Positions 61,269-64,000 of a stretch of DNA of 64,000 bases are shown here, piece after piece. The notes below the pieces were generated by a model. It did no database searches. It was not told where the DNA came from and saw only the letters and a list, made by a program, of their open reading frames with translations. Each line of letters starts with the position of its first letter. Position 1 is the first letter of the stretch. The position numbers and the translations under genes are program-made. Source of the stretch: Pedobacter sp. N36a (GTDB lineage: Bacteria > Bacteroidota > Bacteroidia > Sphingobacteriales > Sphingobacteriaceae); NCBI RefSeq assembly GCF_014472395.1, contig NZ_JACSZW010000004.1:248001-312000 (forward strand), read 5' to 3'.

Positions 61269-64000
61269 TTAAAACGCTGCACTTAAACCAACTGACCAGG
61301 TTTTAAGACCAGGATACGCAGCTCTCTGTGAAGCCGCTTCAGGATCAAAATCCTTCAGGCGTTTATCCGCCATAAAAGTGAATGGATTGTTTGCACTTGC
61401 ATAAACCCTTAGGTTACTCATGCCTAATTTTTTAACCGCTAACTGAGGGAAAGTATAGCCCAATGTGATGGCTCTGATTCTGAAATAAGAAGCATTAAAC
61501 AGCCAGAATGAAGAAATCTCATTGTAGTTATGCTTACCGTCACCAGAATTTAAGATGCGAGGGAAATCTGCATTCGCATCAGGATTTTCCGCTGTCCATC
61601 TATTTTCCCAAGCCGTTTTTACACCAGCACCATTGAAGAAAGGATAAGCCGCTTCTTCAGAGAAATAGGTTTGTACATTACCTACACCGTAAGTCATGAC
61701 ATTAAAGTCGATGCTTTTGTAGTTTGCACTTAGGTTAAAACCATAGTTTAACCATGGTACATCATTACCGATCACAGTACGATCTGCTGGAGTCCATAGA
61801 CCATCGCCATTCACATCTTTATACTTGATGTCGCCAGGTTTGGTATTCGCAGTCTGGAAAGGATGACTGTCAATATCTGCCTGATCCACAAATAAACCTT
61901 CCGCTTCATAACCATAGAATGAACCGATGGAATTACCTATCCTTTGGATATACCTGCCTTCTATATATTCTTCTCCATCTCCTAACGTAGTAATTGTATT
62001 TTTAATCACAGAGAAGTTACCGCCAATACTGAATCTGAAATCCTCACCAATCTTATCGTTGTAAGTCAGGCCAATCTCAAAACCTTTATTTCTGGTAGAA
62101 GCACCGTTCGACAATGGCAATCCTGTATTTGTTCCACCAAGCACTACACCAATCGTAGCCAGTTGAGGAATTCTCATCAACAGTTCTTTGGTATCTTTAA
62201 TGTAGTAATCTGTTACCAGATCCAGTTTACCACCGAAGAAAGTGGCATCGATTCCAAAATCGGTCATGTACACCCGCTCCCATGACGTATTCGGGTCAGG
62301 TAGTTTATTTTGGTAAACACCCGTTTGCGGATTGCCTTCAAAACTATAAGCATAACCCGTTTGCAGTTTATTGTAATAGTTTCCAATACCCGCTACTTCC
62401 TGATTTCCTAATGAACCATAAGAGCCACGAAGTTTCAGGTTACTGATCCAGCTGATATCTTTCATGAAATCTTCTTTGTTCACATTCCAGCCTGCAGAGA
62501 AGGAAGGGAAAACAGCCTCACGTTTTTTTTCCGCGAATCTTGAAGAATAATCCAATCTGATGTTTGCTTCGAAAAGGTATTTGTCTTTGTAAACATAGTT
62601 GAAACGACCAAAAACTGAACGCAAAGCCCACTCCTCTTGTAAACTGCGGTTTGCCTGCCCTTTGTCGTCAGAACTAATGTCTTCCGGATTAGTTGAGCCA
62701 CTACCTACCGTAGTCATGTCATTGTTAGGGAAGTTTTTTCTACCTATAAAAGCATTTCTGGTGACGTTACTTTCCTGACTCGCACCAGCAGTAATTTTAC
62801 CAAAATGATCTCCAAAGGTACGTTGGTAATCTACGGTACCCTGAAGCAATACTTCCTGACGCTTGCGCCAGTATTCCTTCATTTCATTGATCGGCTGCGC
62901 GGTAGTTGCCATTGGCTTACCCGTTAAGAAATCATTCACCGGTACCATGGTATTCTCAAAGCTCGATGAATTAGAATTGAAATACTTTAAGGAAGCCAAT
63001 CCATTAATCGAAAGCCCTTCCAATGGCGTTAGAGTTGCATTTACCGCAGTTTGCAGGTAATTGTCTTTATCCCATGACCTGCCGCCTTCTGCCACTTTAC
63101 GCAATTGGTTGTTTTTGGCAATGTTTGGAGAGGCGATACCATTGCTAATTGATCCCCACTGGCCATCAGACTGACGTGCTACTGTAATCGGTAAAGCACG
63201 GCTCAGCTCTGTAAAAGACAAATCACCGCCCTGACGCGAATAGTTTTGATTGATCAAAGAAACATTGGTTCCAACAGTCAGCAAACCAGGAACGATCTTA
63301 CTGTCTGTATTCAATTTACCTACCATACGGTCTTGCTTCTTACCCGGAATCAGTGATTCCTGATCTAAATAGGTAAGCCCTAAATAGGTGCTTGTTACCT
63401 TTCCAGGAGAATTCACATTCAGACTAATGTCTCGTTGAGGAGCAGATTTTTTAAGTGCCAGGTCAAACCAGTCCGTATTCGGATAAAGATCTGGCTGAGA
63501 ACCATTTTTATACGATTCAATTTGGTTGGCTGTAAATTGTGGTTTTCCACCGCCATTTACCAAAGCCTCATTGTACAACGTAGCATAGGTTTCAGAATTC
63601 ACGAATTTCGGAAGATAAGCAGCAGTCTGCCATCCATAATTTGCATTCAGGTTCACCGTTGTTTTTTCTCCTGAACCTCTCTTTGTCATGACCAAAATCA
63701 CGCCATTCGCCGCTCTTGAACCGTAAAGAGCAGCAGAAGCTGCATCTTTCAATACAGACATATTAGAAATGTCATTCGGGTTCAAAGAGGCAAACTCCTG
63801 TTCAGTCGCAGGAATCCCATCAATAATATATAAAGGATTAGTAGATCCTGCCAAGCTGCTTCTACCACGAATACTAATCGTACCAGTACCATTTGAGGTA
63901 CCGTTCTCACGACGACTGACATCGCCAGGACGTTGTAAAATCGTTAATCCAGGAGTTACCCCCTGTAAGGCATTTTGAACCGAAGTTACCGGTCTGTTGG
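61269..64000 (-). CDS. SusC/RagA-family TonB-dependent outer-membrane transporter (5' end missing)
   Basis: The reading frame is open from the right edge of the window, so the gene begins outside. At least 909 residues are present. The plug domain starts within them (VQNALQGVTPGL, ISIRGRSSL, PLYIIDGIP, and NDISNMSVLKDAASAALYGSRAANGVILVMTKRG), followed by the 22-strand barrel ending YPGLKTWSVGLSAAF. An internal ATG-less stretch means any start near 63854 is an artefact: that position is an in-frame TTG (Leu) within a conserved motif. The signal peptide and carboxypeptidase-like N-terminal domain lie beyond the edge. It works with the SusD 23 bp downstream. Confidence 0.94.
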   Translation of the reverse strand, partial: NRPVTSVQNALQGVTPGLTILQRPGDVSRRENGTSNGTGTISIRGRSSLAGSTNPLYIIDGIPATEQEFASLNPNDISNMSVLKDAASAALYGSRAANGVILVMTKRGSGEKTTVNLNANYGWQTAAYLPKFVNSETYATLYNEALVNGGGKPQFTANQIESYKNGSQPDLYPNTDWFDLALKKSAPQRDISLNVNSPGKVTSTYLGLTYLDQESLIPGKKQDRMVGKLNTDSKIVPGLLTVGTNVSLINQNYSRQGGDLSFTELSRALPITVARQSDGQWGSISNGIASPNIAKNNQLRKVAEGGRSWDKDNYLQTAVNATLTPLEGLSINGLASLKYFNSNSSSFENTMVPVNDFLTGKPMATTAQPINEMKEYWRKRQEVLLQGTVDYQRTFGDHFGKITAGASQESNVTRNAFIGRKNFPNNDMTTVGSGSTNPEDISSDDKGQANRSLQEEWALRSVFGRFNYVYKDKYLFEANIRLDYSSRFAEKKREAVFPSFSAGWNVNKEDFMKDISWISNLKLRGSYGSLGNQEVAGIGNYYNKLQTGYAYSFEGNPQTGVYQNKLPDPNTSWERVYMTDFGIDATFFGGKLDLVTDYYIKDTKELLMRIPQLATIGVVLGGTNTGLPLSNGASTRNKGFEIGLTYNDKIGEDFRFSIGGNFSVIKNTITTLGDGEEYIEGRYIQRIGNSIGSFYGYEAEGLFVDQADIDSHPFQTANTKPGDIKYKDVNGDGLWTPADRTVIGNDVPWLNYGFNLSANYKSIDFNVMTYGVGNVQTYFSEEAAYPFFNGAGVKTAWENRWTAENPDANADFPRILNSGDGKHNYNEISSFWLFNASYFRIRAITLGYTFPQLAVKKLGMSNLRVYASANNPFTFMADKRLKDFDPEAASQRAAYPGLKTWSVGLSAAF

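Noticed and set aside
1..64000. CRISPR arrays, tRNA or rRNA genes, insertion sequences, prophage
   Set aside because: I looked through all gaps over 100 bp and saw no regular spaced repeats, cloverleaf, transposase or integrase. Gaps are short and gene content is core.

Overview
The window is a stretch of core chromosome from a Bacteroidota bacterium, most likely a Pedobacter or close Sphingobacteriaceae relative. Evidence: a SprA-type T9SS translocon gene, a SusC/SusD pair, DUF4292 and GIN-domain (DUF2807) proteins, fused E1 alpha-beta 2-oxoacid dehydrogenase, little Shine-Dalgarno signal, and repeated TAnnTTTG sequences just upstream of genes (the Bacteroidota -7 promoter element). I see no rRNA, tRNA, CRISPR array, insertion sequence or phage gene.

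Layout. 0-9 kb: rsgA-dtd-mazG-like (+); a divergent Lrp regulator / histidine-decarboxylase-like gene; HIT and greA (-); ksgA and a 2-hydroxyacid dehydrogenase (-); pdxA (+). 8.2-13 kb: a fatty-acid operon, yceD-rpmF-plsX-fabH-accB-accC (+). 13-21.6 kb: tatC, rpiB, an M28 peptidase, a GIN-domain protein (-), lutB with a fused 2-oxoacid dehydrogenase E1, and a lipoprotein. 21.5-24.5 kb: feoA-feoB-sprT (-). 24.7-47.4 kb: an 18-gene run on the minus strand. It is read from right to left as amidohydrolase, flavin oxidoreductase, acylphosphatase, flippase, dut, TPR protein, DUF4292 lipoprotein, EnvC-like activator, two TatA proteins, gatA, mltD, then maeB, ruvA, sprA, gcvH, vanZ-like and a small lipoprotein. 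47.6-51.1 kb: dinB-like, rluF, rlmN, comF-like (+). 51.4-64 kb: a hybrid histidine kinase (-), glyA (-), dxs (+), rocD (-) divergent from a second Lrp regulator (+), and a susD/susC pair (-) whose susC runs off the right edge.

The genes are mostly housekeeping: ribosome and tRNA maintenance, fatty-acid initiation, envelope assembly (Tat, T9SS, peptidoglycan remodelling, polysaccharide flipping), iron uptake, and amino-acid and isoprenoid metabolism. Two Lrp/AsnC regulators each sit divergent from a PLP-enzyme gene.

The less ordinary content lies between genes. The strongest item is a 0.3-kb gap after comF (51.15-51.45 kb). It holds two copies of an exact 17-nt sequence, each followed by a different hairpin; the second copy follows a good promoter, and the first has a competing antiterminator-like pairing. 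Others are a three-way-junction fold between rpmF and plsX, a 21-bp-arm hairpin at 3.85 kb, a 23-bp palindrome with extra half-sites upstream of lutB, promoters built into upstream terminators (tatC, rlmN), and near-leaderless lutB and rlmN transcripts. All RNA structures were folded by eye and promoters are motif matches, so these are hypotheses.
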